Shown here: positions 1 through 8,757 of the stretch, in pieces
How positions within the stretch are numbered: position 1 is the stretch's first letter
How the letters are laid out: each line of letters starts with the position of its first letter
Origin: Spirogloea muscicola
Taxonomy: Eukaryota > Streptophyta > Zygnematophyceae > Spirogloeales > Spirogloeaceae
Assembly (NCBI GenBank): GCA_009602725.1
Contig: WELB01000123.1
Coordinates: 165,624 to 210,379 of the forward strand
Length of the DNA: 44,756 nt
Direction: 5' to 3'
Program-made: the position numbers and the translations under genes
The notes under the pieces: generated by a model
Told to the model about the DNA's origin: nothing
Databases searched by the model: none
The model's input: the letters and a program-made list of their open reading frames with translations, nothing else

Positions 1-445
1 CCATGTGTGTCGATGGCCAACGGGAAGAACTCGTCTTCCCGCGGATGATCCGCGTACTTCAGCTCTTTGGCCCGAGCAGCGCAGGCGACCGCATACCCAG
101 CCGTGGTGGCACATTTGGCTGGGTGTGAGCGGTCATAGGCATCAGTAGTCACCACGTCCAGGAGAAGACGTGGCCCGCCGGCCTGTCGGGTGGCCACCAG
201 GTCTACACGCCTGGCATGGAGACCGTCGGCCCTGTGCTGGATTGGCATGATTCCGGAGTTCTCTGCTGCCACGGAGAAACCAGCCTCCAACAGGATGCCA
301 TGCATTACGTCGCGGAGGCGGTCGTGGGCCGCTGTCCGCTCTCCGCCGTGGGAACAGCGCAGAACATGAGCAGCCAGCTCTCCAGGCTCGGTCCCGCGCT
401 CGCCACACTCACATTGACGCACACCCTGGAGACATGGCGGCAGTA
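1..445 (-). mobile_element. Non-LTR retrotransposon fragment: CCHC finger and restriction-like endonuclease (RLE) region, runs off window
   Basis: Read on the minus strand, one open frame runs from about 440 to 1. It starts with a zinc-finger-like C-x-C...H-x4-C block (Q-C-E-C-G ... A-H-V-L-R-C) and continues into an endonuclease-like core with R-R-V-D-L-V, then a G-G-P-R turn and L-L-D-V-V-T-T-D. The same order occurs in the long RT element at 3283-6065 and in the copy at 455-1089, so this is the C-terminal part of the same kind of protein. The 5' part is missing and the C-terminus lies outside the window. It begins directly after the tail of the copy at 455-1089, same orientation, as in a head-to-tail stack. 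No frame break is visible in the part shown. The assignment to an RLE (PD-(D/E)XK-like) rests on motif spacing only. Confidence 0.75.
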
Positions 446-454
446 GGCCCAGGA

Positions 455-1089
455 GCCGGTGGACGAAAAAGGACTACACTACAAAGTGCAAGACGGTGCA
501 GAGGGAGATGCAGATGGCTGCTCAGTATCCACGTGTGAGCAACAGCAGATCAGAGAAACTCGGAGCAGGAGAAGCGGCACTTTGCCGAGACCCGGAAGCA
601 GCAGCCATAGCACGGCCAGCCCGCGCGTGGACCGCATGAGCCAAAGAGCGCTGCAGCGAGACCGCCAGCCTCATCCGAAAGACCTGCAAGAGGGAGCCGG
701 CAGCATTGAAGCCTGGCGAACCCTGCCGCCGCTCGATGGCCTCCCGGGCAAGCCGCTGGAGGAGATCCAACCAGCCACTGCCAAAGGCCCCGTGTACGTC
801 AATGGCCAGTGCCGCGAAGGCATCGCCTGGAGGGTGGTCACAGTACTTGCGCTCCTTACTCCGAGCCGCCAGAGCGACCGCGTGCCCGACGAGCGTCGCG
901 GACTTCGCGGGGTTGGCCGAATCAACGCAATCGGCAGTTACCACATCAGCGATGATGCGCGGACCTCCTCCGGGCGGGATGGCAACGAGGTCCGCGCGGC
1001 GGGTGTGAAGCTGTCCATCGGCGCCCCGCAGGATGGGCATTATCGTGGATTTCTCCACTGCCACCTTGTAGCCAGCCTCCAGGAACACA
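455..1089 (-). mobile_element. Non-LTR retrotransposon 3' end: RLE core, complete C-terminus and 3' tail
   Basis: An uninterrupted 188-codon minus-strand frame ends at 522. It carries the RLE-like core (R-R-A-D-L-V, then G-G-G-P-R and A-D-V-V-T) about 30-50 residues in, a middle block shared with the copies at 6382-6621 and 16587-16835, and the terminal signature S-D-L-L-L-L-T-R-G-Y followed by TGA. The 3' untranslated part (521 down to about 455) contains the GTAGTGTAGTCC block found behind other copies at about 11570, 14470 and (one mismatch) 16545. The 5' truncation point at about 1089 abuts the tail of the copy at 1090-1300. With no RT domain it is a dead, 5'-truncated copy. Confidence 0.85.
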
Positions 1090-1300
1090 GAAGGTCCAAA
1101 GTGGCCGAGAAGCGCTTTCCCAAAGCTTTCCCGGTAAAGAACGTAGCTCTCCTAAAGCAGCTATGGATCACTCAGTAACCCCTGCTAAGCAGCCTCAGGT
1201 CAGAGACGCTAGGCTCCTGGAAGTGGGTCCCTTGGCAGAAGCCAGAGGCAGCAGCGAGGGCTCTGCCGGCCCGCAGGTGCAGCGCGCGGGACATCTCCCA
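1090..1300 (-). mobile_element. Truncated non-LTR retrotransposon end (C-terminus L-L-S-R-G-Y) with tail
   Basis: The minus frame ending at 1172 closes with S-D-L-R-L-L-S-R-G-Y-stop, preceded by a block (H-L-R-A-G-R-A-L-A-A-A-S-G) also present at 6382-6621. Its tail (1171 down to 1090) contains TTTACCGGGAAAGC and a TTCTCGGCCACTT block that recurs on the plus strand at about 14598-14640. The tail is cut after GGACCTT, where the next copy (455-1089) starts. Confidence 0.8.
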
Positions 1301-1440
1301 AAGGGGCGGCGAAGGGCTATGAAGAGCCAGCCAAAAGGAAGCGCGGCCAGATTGACTGGTGGCTGGGAAAGGCCAGCCCAAAGGAATGGACAAGGTCTAG
1401 CCGAAAGGAGCCGAAAGGAGTGGACAATGTCCAACGGAGC
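1301..1440 (-). repeat. Two stacked retrotransposon 3' tails with stem-loops
   Basis: On the minus strand two tail modules follow each other: a CATTCCTTTGGGCTGGCC stem-loop module continuing into CCAGTCAATCTGGCCGCG, then a second GGCTGGCTCTTCATAGCCC stem-loop. Immediately after it the truncated C-terminal coding piece of the copy at 1090-1300 begins. The first module matches 6622-6670 (plus) and 2745-2805 (minus). Confidence 0.7.
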
Positions 1441-1665
1441 TGGAAAGCTTGAAGACCATTATTGATACTGCTCAGCTTTTATTAGTCAGCGGGATGCATG
1501 GGGGTCGCCCCAAGGCCCGCCTTGCGATGAGTCTGCCCGGCGAGGGACCCACGGACTGTCTTTTGCAGGCGTCATGCCTCCAAGCATGGCCTAGGCCGAG
1601 CAGCCGCCAAGCATGGCCGAGGCCGAGCATGCCGCCGAGCATGTCGGGTGCCGAGGCATGCGAAG
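1441..1665 (+). repeat. Dispersed repeat with short GC-rich tandem units; inverted partner at 14080-14300
   Basis: This stretch matches the reverse complement of 14080-14300 over most of its length, including GATGCATGGGGGTCGCCCC and a following CAAGGCCCGCCTTGCGA. At 1570-1640 it holds imperfect tandem units built from GCATGGCCGAGGCCGAGCA. In both places it lies directly 5' of a retrotransposon tail module, so it is probably another part of an element family rather than a gene. Confidence 0.65.
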
Positions 1666-1854
1666 CCACCCGAAGCGTGGACGGGACCAAATGGAACGAG
1701 AACAGCACCAGTGCCAGAGCGGCATGTACCGACCGGCACGAGGCCAACGGCCATATGACCTGGATGAATATTGGTCAATTTCCAATAACTATCTAAATAC
1801 CAAGGGAGCGCTAACATCTCTGCTGGGGCTCGCAGACCTGGGAACGTTACACCA

Positions 1855-1985
1855 CGTGTCAGCACGTACAGGTCGCTAAGTGCTGCCTGACTAGCGAAAA
1901 AGAGAGAAGTGGCTCTCCCAATGGGGGCAAGGGCTCTGAAATGCCAGCACGAAACGATTTGACAAAGGGTCGAAGGGGGCCACAA
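1855..1985 (-). mobile_element. Decayed retrotransposon end behind a tail module
   Basis: In minus orientation a tail module (about 1975 to 1905, with GTGCTGGCATTTCAGAGCCC and TTGGGAGAGCCACTTCTC) runs into a coding scrap S-D-L-Y-V-L-T-R-G-V at about 1890-1855. The usual final Tyr-stop has become Val-Thr, so the stop is lost. The order, old tail then truncated new C-terminus, is the same as at 1301-1090. Confidence 0.6.
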
Positions 1986-2034
1986 TGACGGAGGGGCCTG
2001 AAATTGCTATATCAGAACGGGGTGGAGTATGGAC

Positions 2035-2215
2035 TACTCAGTAGCTACGAGTGAGGAGCCTCTGATACGGCAGACTAGCTGCCGGAAACTCATATCCTGA
2101 AGGAAGCCAGATGCTGCAGCGAGAGCATGGCCAGCACGCAGCGAAAGGCAAATAGCAAGCCCTTCTGCCACTAGCTAAAGCTCGACAAGCTTTCTGGTGC
2201 ACAGGAGGAGCCTGA
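2035..2215 (-). mobile_element. Strongly decayed retrotransposon C-terminal end
   Basis: The minus strand shows a block like the C-terminal coding region of 5830-5968 (CAGAAAGCTTGTCGAGCT compared with CAGAAAGCTGGGCGAGCT), ending near 2035 in CTCGTAGCTACTGA, a corrupted T-R-G-Y-stop. Several frame breaks are present. Confidence 0.45.
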
Positions 2216-2224
2216 GCTCGCTAT

Positions 2225-2500
2225 GGAGAAATTTCGTGTATTTGAAACAAACGTAGGCCAAAACGGCCAAGTACAAAGAAGGCAAGCACATCTGATGACG
2301 TACTACATTCGACCCGCTCAGTAACCACGGGTCAGCCCATAAGGGTCGCTAGTCGATCCCTGAACAGTAGATGGCAGAGTCGAAGCCCTTCTGCAACCGA
2401 GTAGAGCTCGCCCAGCTTTCTGGTGCAAATCATGAGCCTGAGCACGATGTAAACAAAAGAGCCTCAAGGTGTCAAAAAGGAAAAGCACACAGCTAGACAC
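2225..2500 (-). mobile_element. Truncated retrotransposon end, second tail family (same family as the RT element)
   Basis: The minus frame ending at 2318 closes with S-D-P-Y-G-L-T-R-G-Y-stop and shares L-H-Q-K-A-G-R-A-L with the C-terminus of the RT element at 5968. The 3' part (2317 to about 2225) matches the sequence behind 5968: TGAGCGGGTC, GATGTGCTTGCCTT, then a short stem-loop TTGGCCGTTTTGGCCTA and AATACACGA. This is a different tail from the GGGCTGGC type but has a stem-loop in the same place. Confidence 0.8.
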
Positions 2501-2514
2501 TACTGGACCGCAGA

Positions 2515-2600
2515 TGGAATTTTAGTACCCACGAGTGAGCAACAGCAAGTCCAAGTAATGAGAGATTCGTATCCTGCTTTTTGCGCCAGCCGGCCTTTCA
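2515..2600 (-). mobile_element. Very short retrotransposon C-terminal end
   Basis: Only about 12 codons are recognisable on the minus strand: L-D-L-L-L-L-T-R-G-Y followed by TAA at about 2523. It lies immediately 5' (in element direction) of the copy at 2225-2500 and adds one more unit to the head-to-tail series running down to position 1. Confidence 0.6.
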
Positions 2601-2815
2601 GACCTTGTCTACTCCTTCAGGCTGGCCCTTGCCCTTTTCGGGAGAGCCATTTCTCTTCTCCCAGGCACCTCCCTCTCCTGGAAGCCTCCTTTCTTGTTTG
2701 AGACCAGTTTCGCCAATCTGCGGCTGCTTAATTAACGAAAGCGCGGCCAAATTGACTGGTGGCTGTGAGAGGCCAGCTTCAAGGAATGCACAAGGTCGGA
2801 AGGCGCTGGTGTAAT
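2600..2815. repeat. Two facing retrotransposon tail modules
   Basis: A plus-strand tail (about 2605-2690: GACCTTGTCTACTCCTT, GGCTGGCCC, GGGAGAGCCATTTCTCTT) faces a minus-strand tail (about 2805-2745: CCTTGTGCATTCCTT, GCTGGCCTCTCACAGCC, then CCAGTCAATTTGGCCGCG). No coding sequence is attached to either. Confidence 0.6.
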
Positions 2816-3282
2816 GACCCTGACCCTTAAGAGCACAGTCAGGGGTCAGTATGTCTTTGTTGGTTTCGGTCGCTGGGGTTTAGGACAAACCCCCAGCACA
2901 GCGAAGCACCACGTGTTCCACACAGCGGAAGTCTTGCCCTGAGGCGCCGCAGACAGGCGGCGACTCACCTCTCAGGTACGGGGCCAGCGACTGTCCTCAA
3001 AGGACCGCGCTTTCTCCTCAAAGGAGCAGTCACAGTCTTCCTCACAGAGAGCCGATAAAGGTCTGCGACGACGGGATGTGGCGACGGCCTGCAGCAGCAG
3101 GCAGCAGCAGGGCTGCGTCGGCGGGCTGCGGCAGCAGGCGGCAGCAAGGCTGCGCCTCTCTCTCGCTGGCATCACTGATGTTGACCGGGTGACCCGACTT
3201 TGCTCTCAGCCCTACTTATGATACTTTATATGCCACCATCCCCAGGGGTCTCTGGGAGGCTTGTCTCAGGGGAATCTAGTGC
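2816..3282. other. No gene recognised; leader side of the RT element
   Basis: This stretch holds no convincing open frame or known element. Short CAG-rich runs (about 3090-3150) and a direct repeat CTCAAAGGA (about 2996 and 3017) are the only structure seen. It may be 5' untranslated or N-terminal sequence of the retrotransposon at 3283-6065, but a stop codon at 3280 interrupts the frame. Confidence 0.4.
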
Positions 3283-6065
3283 GAGGGCAGGCCACGCGGC
3301 TCCATTCCAGAAGCGGCGGCCGTCCTGCGGCGCCGCCCAGCGCCGCCCTCTGGCTTTGTCACGCTCTCTCAGCGGCGCGCGCGCAATGGATCAGTCAACC
3401 AGCCCTCTCAACAGTCCACAGCTGGCATTCTAGCGCGCGCAAGACGCTTTGGCAGGGCAGGAGAACTTTCCCGGGCCGCTCAGGCCCTTTGCCCTGACCC
3501 CCTGGTTAGTACCAACGACGCCACAGAGGCTATCTTGCGACAGCTCCACCCCCCTCCACAACACCCCCTTGAGCCCTGGGCCGGCGAGCTCCCCAATCCT
3601 CTTGACCTATCGGCAGAGGCGCTCCGTGTGGCCCTGACCAAAGCCCCCCGAATGGTGTCTGGAGGCCCTTCTGGATGGCTCTTTGAGCACCTACAGGACC
3701 TATTTCTTGACGGAGATGAGAGGAGCTTCTCCCTGTTCCTGTCCACCTGCCGGCACATCGCCAGGGCTGCCATTCCACCACGCATTGCTGATGCCTTAAA
3801 CTCCAGCCACCTGCTAGCCCTTGCAAAGCCAACAGGCGGAGAGACCCATTGCGATGACGGAGGTTGTCATGCGGCTGGTATCAAAGGCCGTGTGCAGCGA
3901 GCTGAAACCCCAGCTGACCAGCCATCTATCACCCCACCAATTTGGTGCTGGCATGTCCTGCGGGGCGGAGGCCCTCATCCACGGCATCCGTGCCGCTCTC
4001 GATGTGGACCCTTCAATGATGGTCCTTGGGCTGGATATCACTAACGCCTTTAATACAGTGGAGCGCAGCGTCATTATGGAGGAGCTGCGCGACCACTTCC
4101 CTTCCCTTATACCCTTTTTCCTCATGGCCTATGGACGCCCACGGCGGCTGCTGTGGCAAGCAGGAGAGTCGTGGAAGACGCTGTGGTCATCTTCTGGCAC
4201 ACGCCAGGGGGATCCCCTTAGCCCAATCCTGTTTGCATTGGCACATTGCCGGGCTATTCGGCGCACCCAGAGCCAACACCCATACCTCCTCTTCCCTTCC
4301 TACGCGGATGACACACACATCATTGGACCTCCAACTGAAGTCATGGCGGCTTACCCCTTGCTCGTTCGCGAACTGGACCTGATGGGCCTGCGGGTTTGCC
4401 CGTCCAAGAGCGTGGCCTGGTCCCCACGCGGTCTCCCTGCCAAGCTTCAGCTCCCCCACGGCTGTCAGACCCCTGCCAATGGGCTGGCCATCCTCAAGGT
4501 CCCCTTCGGTACACCAGCTCACGTGGCGGTGGACTTGCGGGAACGCCTTCAAAAACACCTCGCCCCCCTCCCTTCCCTTCCCCTCCTTGGGGACACGCAG
4601 CTGGCGTTGGCCATCCTCACCCGCTGCATCGGCCAACGGGCTTGCTATCTGCAACGGACAGTTGCCCCATTGGGCATGGTGGCGGAGCTCTACAAGGAAT
4701 ATGATGACTCCCTTCAGCAGTCCCTGGCAGCCCTACTACATTCTTCATCTTTCCCCTCAGCTTCAGCTTCCCTCCAGGCCTCCCTCCCTACTCGCATGGG
4801 CGGCCTTGGCTGCCGGTCGTTGGAGCAGACGGCGCAAGCAGCCTTCCTGGGCTGCTGGCACCAGATCGCCTCCCTGCTCCCCATGCGCTTCCCTTGCCTC
4901 CACGACCCTGTACGCAATGTGGAGGAAGGCTCCTTCCCCTTCCAAGCGGATCTGAGGAGCATCCGCGACTCAGCCATCAGCTCTTTCCCCTCTCTCCAAC
5001 CCCTACTCACGCCATTCTCCACCCTCGCCCAAGCTTCTGATAGAGGGGCACAATCCAGACTGGTTACGGCAGTGGAAGACGAACGCCGCAGAAGGTTGAG
5101 GAGGCTGCCAGAGATTCAGAACAATCCGAGGAGCTTGGCAAGACTCACTTCTCTGGCCACACCTGGTGCCACTGACTGGATCACCTCTCCCCCCGTCGCC
5201 AACGCCTTCAGCATCAGCTCCGAGGCCTTTCGGACATCGCTTCAACTCTTCCTCGGCCTCCCACCTAATTGCCTGATTGGGGTGCGCCAGTGCGAGTGCG
5301 GCTTCCGTGCAGAGGGTGCTGTGCTCGCCACTCACATGCTGAGATGCCCCACTGGACCAGAAGTGGTGGGCATTCACAACCTCCTTCGCGATGCCCTGGC
5401 GGGCTTGATGCGCGACGCCGGCTACCGTGCGGTCGTGGAAGTCAACAATATCATGCCTATCACCACGGACGCCCAGGGACGTCATCATCGCCGCACACTT
5501 GACATTGTGGGCGTGCAACCTGGTGGAGGACCACGGGCCCTGGTCGACGTTGTTGTTACGGAGGCATATAAAGGCCCAGCATCAACACACATTGCTGGGC
5601 ACGCAGTGGGCGGAGCAGAGCAAAGAAAACTGCGGCATTACTCCGATTACCCCCAATGCGATCAACTCCTGCCAGCTGCAATCGACATCTTTGGCTGTCT
5701 GGGTCCTCGCTTCCACACTCTGCTTCAAAACATTGCCAATCTAGGCTACACTCGACGCGCAGATGTGTTTCCGGCTGAGATGGGCTTGCCAGCTGCATAT
5801 CTGTCGCTCTTGCGACGTCGAGTTTCGGCCTGTTTGCAGCGTGCTCAGGCTAGTGCCTTGCACCAGAAAGCTGGGCGAGCTCTAGTAGGTGGCAGAAGGG
5901 CTCCGTTCCTGGCATCTAGTATTCATGCATCGAGTAGTGACCTTTATGTTTTGACCCGTGGTTATTGAGCGGGTCAATCTGCTGTAGGTTATGTAGATTT
6001 TTAGATGTGCTTGCCTTTGTACCTGGCCATTTGGCCTACATTTCTTTCTAATACACGATCTTTCT
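3283..6065 (+). mobile_element. Non-LTR retrotransposon: reverse transcriptase, CCHC finger, RLE and 3' tail; 5'-truncated, one frameshift
   Basis: Coding runs from 3283 in one frame to about 3840, then continues in another frame to the stop at 5966-5968. The switch falls inside the RT block L-A-K-P-T-G-G-E / R-P-I-A-M, in a GAGA run, so it is a small indel. The second frame (715 codons from 3821) shows RT motif A G-L-D-I-T-N-A-F (residues ~70-77), motif B T-R-Q-G-D-P-L-S-P (~127-135) and the catalytic Y-A-D-D (~161-164). A C-x-C...H-x4-C finger follows at ~491-509 and an endonuclease-like core with R-T-L-D-I-V and L-V-D-V-V at ~555-580. It ends S-S-D-L-Y-V-L-T-R-G-Y-stop. RT followed by CCHC and RLE is the layout of R2/R4/CRE-type elements. 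The 3' region (5969-6065) carries a TGGCCATTTGGCCTA stem-loop and AATACACGA, and no poly(A). The usual N-terminal DNA-binding part is absent, so this copy is probably inactive. Confidence 0.9.
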
Positions 6066-6194
6066 CTGGCGCCAGCTTGCGGTGCCGCCAGTGGGTCACG
6101 GTTGTGGCGCGGCGCCACGAGCTCGCCACACGTGTCACATACACGTCATTGCGAGCACGGCTGGCAAATTTCAGGAATAGGCCGAGAAGCTCCG

Positions 6195-6300
6195 CTCTGG
6201 GAGTCCAATATTGGGCTGGCTTTTCCAGCCCCTATTTGCAATGGGCGAGCATTTCCGTCGTACTCCGGCTCCTTCAGACCTTGTCCATTCCTTTGGGCTC
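6195..6300 (+). repeat. Retrotransposon 3' tail module
   Basis: A GGGCTGGCTTTTCCAGCCCC stem-loop lies at 6213-6232, followed by ATGGGCGAGCA and then by a second tail start (CAGACCTTGTCCATTCCTTTGGGCT, split here as CAGACCTTGTCC and ATTCCTTTGGGCT). Orientation is plus. Confidence 0.65.
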
Positions 6301-6304
6301 ACAA

Positions 6305-6621
6305 TGAAACCAAGCAGCTACGGATCACTCAGTAACCCCTGCTAAGAAGAAGAAGAAAGTGCTCGCCCATGGAGACCCCTGCTAAGTAAGCAGCTTCAGG
6401 TCTGAGACGCTCGGCTCCTGGAAGTGGGTCCCCTGGCCAGAGCCAGAGGCAGCAGCGAGGGCTCTGCCGGCCCGCAGGTGCAGCGCGCGGGCCATCGACC
6501 GCTGCAGCGAGGCGGCCAAGCGCATCCGGTACACCTGCGCTAACGACCCGGCTGCAGGAAAGTTCACCGGCTCCCCATGGAAGCGACGGGCGATGGCGTG
6601 GCGGGCGAGCCGGGTGAGCAA
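6305..6621 (-). mobile_element. Truncated retrotransposon C-terminal end with a short insertion in its last codons
   Basis: The minus frame from 6621 encodes a block shared with 455-1089 (A-R-R-F-H-G-E-P, L-A-Q-V-Y-R-M-R-L-A, H-L-R-A-G-R-A-L) and reaches S-D-L-K-L-L-T, then an early TAG at about 6382. The expected ending L-L-S-R-G-Y-stop is found about 35-40 bases further on, at 6329-6346. Between them is a repeat of TTAGCAGGGGT plus CATGGGCGAGCACTTTCTTC, which is a piece of the tail module. See the finding on this site. Confidence 0.75.
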
Positions 6622-6675
6622 CTCCTTTGGGCTGGCCTTTCCCAGCCACCAGTCAATCTGGCCGCGCTTCCCTTT
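6622..6675 (+). repeat. Tail module in inverted orientation against the preceding element
   Basis: The plus-strand GGGCTGGCCTTTCCCAGCC stem-loop (6629-6647), continuing CCAGTCAATCTGGCCGCG, touches the 5' truncation end of the minus-strand copy at 6305-6621, a head-to-head junction. The module equals that at 1340-1390 (minus). Confidence 0.6.
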
Positions 6676-7104
6676 TTAATATTCGCCGCCTCTGCTGGAG
6701 GCGGCGCGCCTGCACATCATTTCGTCAGCTGGCGCGTCTCACTGCGCAACACCTCACGCGTGGCACGCGCGTCGCAGGCGTCAGTCGCGTGCCCGTCAGT
6801 GGTTACACGGTAGGGCTTGACTCGGAGTTAAGCGTCCCGTGACGGCGGGGACGTTACAGTAATAGTCTGATTGATGGACTCGTATGAGAAGTACGTCGTC
6901 ACGCCATCCGCCCATTGAGAGGAAGAATAGTCGCTTCCATTAGAGGGTGATGGCTGTGAGTGGCCAGCCCAGGAAAAAAATCGAAGAAACTTTCAAGGTG
7001 CCAGAGAAAGCGCAAAAGCGCGAATGACTCTCCATTCTCCATCTAAATGGAATTTTCAGGAACAAGACCTCGCAAGATATGCGAAATGTATGCCAAGCGA
7101 CGCA
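6676..7104. other. No gene recognised; one decayed minus-strand tail
   Basis: Apart from a degenerate tail module on the minus strand at about 6945-7000 (GGCTGGCCACTCACAGCC) I see no gene, RNA or intact element here. Confidence 0.4.
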
Positions 7105-7485
7105 TCACTTCGGAAGAAAGCTGTGTGCAGCACACAATCCTGGTGCAACCAAGTCGGGGGCACGAAGAGAGAAGGGTCTACAATGGCCTTCTCGTCCACA
7201 TAATGGCAATATTAAAAATTCTAGTTCTTGCAACTGTGGAGACGCCCTTGGCAGTGCAGCCAGATCTTGCCAATGTGAGAGGAGAGCTTTCAGGTATCCA
7301 AGTGGTGGATAGGCCCATGGGATCCGCCTGTAGTGCCACCAATGAAAGGTGTCATTATAAAGACTCACCAATCTGCTGCATCTGCCAACTAATAAAGCCA
7401 AGGTCTTATATTCACTGTGTGCCTCGTCGTCGAACATCGTCTCGAAGTGCTGCGAGGCTGTTGCGTACCAATGCTTTTTCAACAC
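7105..7485 (-). pseudogene. Possible leucine-rich-repeat fragment (F-box/LRR-like)
   Basis: A minus-strand open frame of 126 codons has leucine spacing like LRRs: L-A-L-L-V-G-R-C-S-R-L-V-S-L near residue 30 and A-L-P-R-A-S-P-Q-L-Q-E-L-E-F-L near residue 85. It has no F-box, no clear start and no partner exons. The nearest similar gene is the F-box/LRR locus at 8758-10633 on the same strand, of which it could be a paralogous scrap. It may also be chance. Confidence 0.3.
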
Positions 7486-7737
7486 TTCTGTGCGAGATCA
7501 CATTGATAATAAGGTCACTTCATAACTTCGTCCGCAACTCAATCTTTGCTCTGTGCGTGTGGCTTGTCTCGCAACCTATTCATTAGGGGGAGATAACAAA
7601 TCCATTCCTCACACGTTTCTGGTTTTGCACCATGTCACCTGTTAATGTTTTCTGCCCTTATTTTCTGCCTACACAAGAAAAGACATGAGTTGGCTTACAT
7701 AATTTGCAGCTAGTGCTATATCTTGGCGAGTTGCTAA

Positions 7738-7853
7738 CAGTATATACATCAGACATTCTGTTGCTTGTTTGTAGGGTAAGGATATCATTTGGCTACAGTA
7801 TATACATCAGACATTCTGTTGCGTGTTTGTAGGGTAAGGATATCATTTCCTCC
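7738..7853. repeat. 58-bp tandem duplication
   Basis: Two nearly identical 58-bp units (7738-7795 and 7796-7853) start with CAGTATATACATCAGACATT. Within the first 50 bases they differ at one position (GCTTG versus GCGTG), and then near their ends. The second unit overlaps the 3' edge of the copia fragment. Confidence 0.9.
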
Positions 7854-8640
7854 TTCGTCGACGGGCAATTGATCGAAGGATGGATGTCTGTGTCGAGAGG
7901 TGTGGAGACTAGCTTGCAGGCCTGCATTGGATATAAATCAAGCACCGACTGTACATGATAAGTCTGCCTATTTTGCAACATTCTTTCGTTGCGTTCTCTC
8001 AGAACATTCATCCGTGATGTTTATCTGATCTGCTAAATCTGACATTTCAAATAATGAAGCTAGTAATTTTTCAAACCGTCTGATCTCTTCACTGCTTTTA
8101 CAAAGTATTACCATGTCATCAATATATAAGGCACGAATACGTTGCACTATTCCTGACCCATTTACGTAGATTGTATGCTCAGATGACATCTGAAAACCCG
8201 CTCTGCAATAAGAATGGCCAACACGTTGGGACCATGCCCTCGGCGCTTGCTTTGAACCACACAATGACTTCTGCAACCTGCGACCACGATTTCTTTGTCC
8301 CTGCAAAACTTGCCCTTTAGGTTGTTGCGTACATAATTTTTCTTCCTCTAGATCACCTTTTAAGAATGCCATCCGTACATGCATGTATCGCTCTTCATAG
8401 TCCTAAGAAGTTCTAAATAAGGAATCTCATGGAGGTCAGCTTAAGAGTAGAAGCAAGTCTCATCAGTTTCAAGTCCTTCCTCCTGTGCATAAACTCTTGT
8501 TATCACTCTTGCTTTGAACTTGTCAACTGTCTCAGAAGCTTCTATTTAATTAAGAGCCCCACTTGCAATCTAAGCCTTCCTGCATTCAGGTAGCTTGACA
8601 GGAGTCCACGTTTACGCTTTGTTCTTATAAAGCGGTCACA
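7790..8640 (-). mobile_element. Ty1/copia retrotransposon fragment (reverse transcriptase), decayed
   Basis: Minus-strand reading shows the standard copia RT order with frame breaks. V-D-K-F-K-A-R-V-I-T-R-V-Y-A-Q and D-E-T-C-F lie at about 8500-8430, A-F-L-K-G-D-L-E-E-E at about 8360, K-S-L-C-G-S-K-Q-A-P-R-A-W at about 8250, and the catalytic L-Y-I-D-D-M-V-I-L at about 8110. Then K-L-V-S-T-P-L-D and Y-K-H-A-T-E-C-L-M-Y lie near 7900-7800. Gag, protease, integrase, RNase H and LTRs are not seen. It is the same family as 12035-13512 on the plus strand, so the two form an inverted pair around the F-box gene. Confidence 0.85.
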
Positions 8641-8757
8641 ATCCTCATCGGTAAAAGCCTGTTCTGCATTGCACGTGGTAAATGTGGAGCATCATACGAT
8701 GAAGACGGGCTTTCGATGTCAGAATGTGATCCTCGAGCCTTGAATGTATCTCAGGCG

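Noticed and set aside
2965-3147. Minus-strand D-L-Y-R-L-S-V-R-K as another T-R-G-Y-like ending
   Set aside because: Only a few residues fit, no stop follows and no tail lies behind it.
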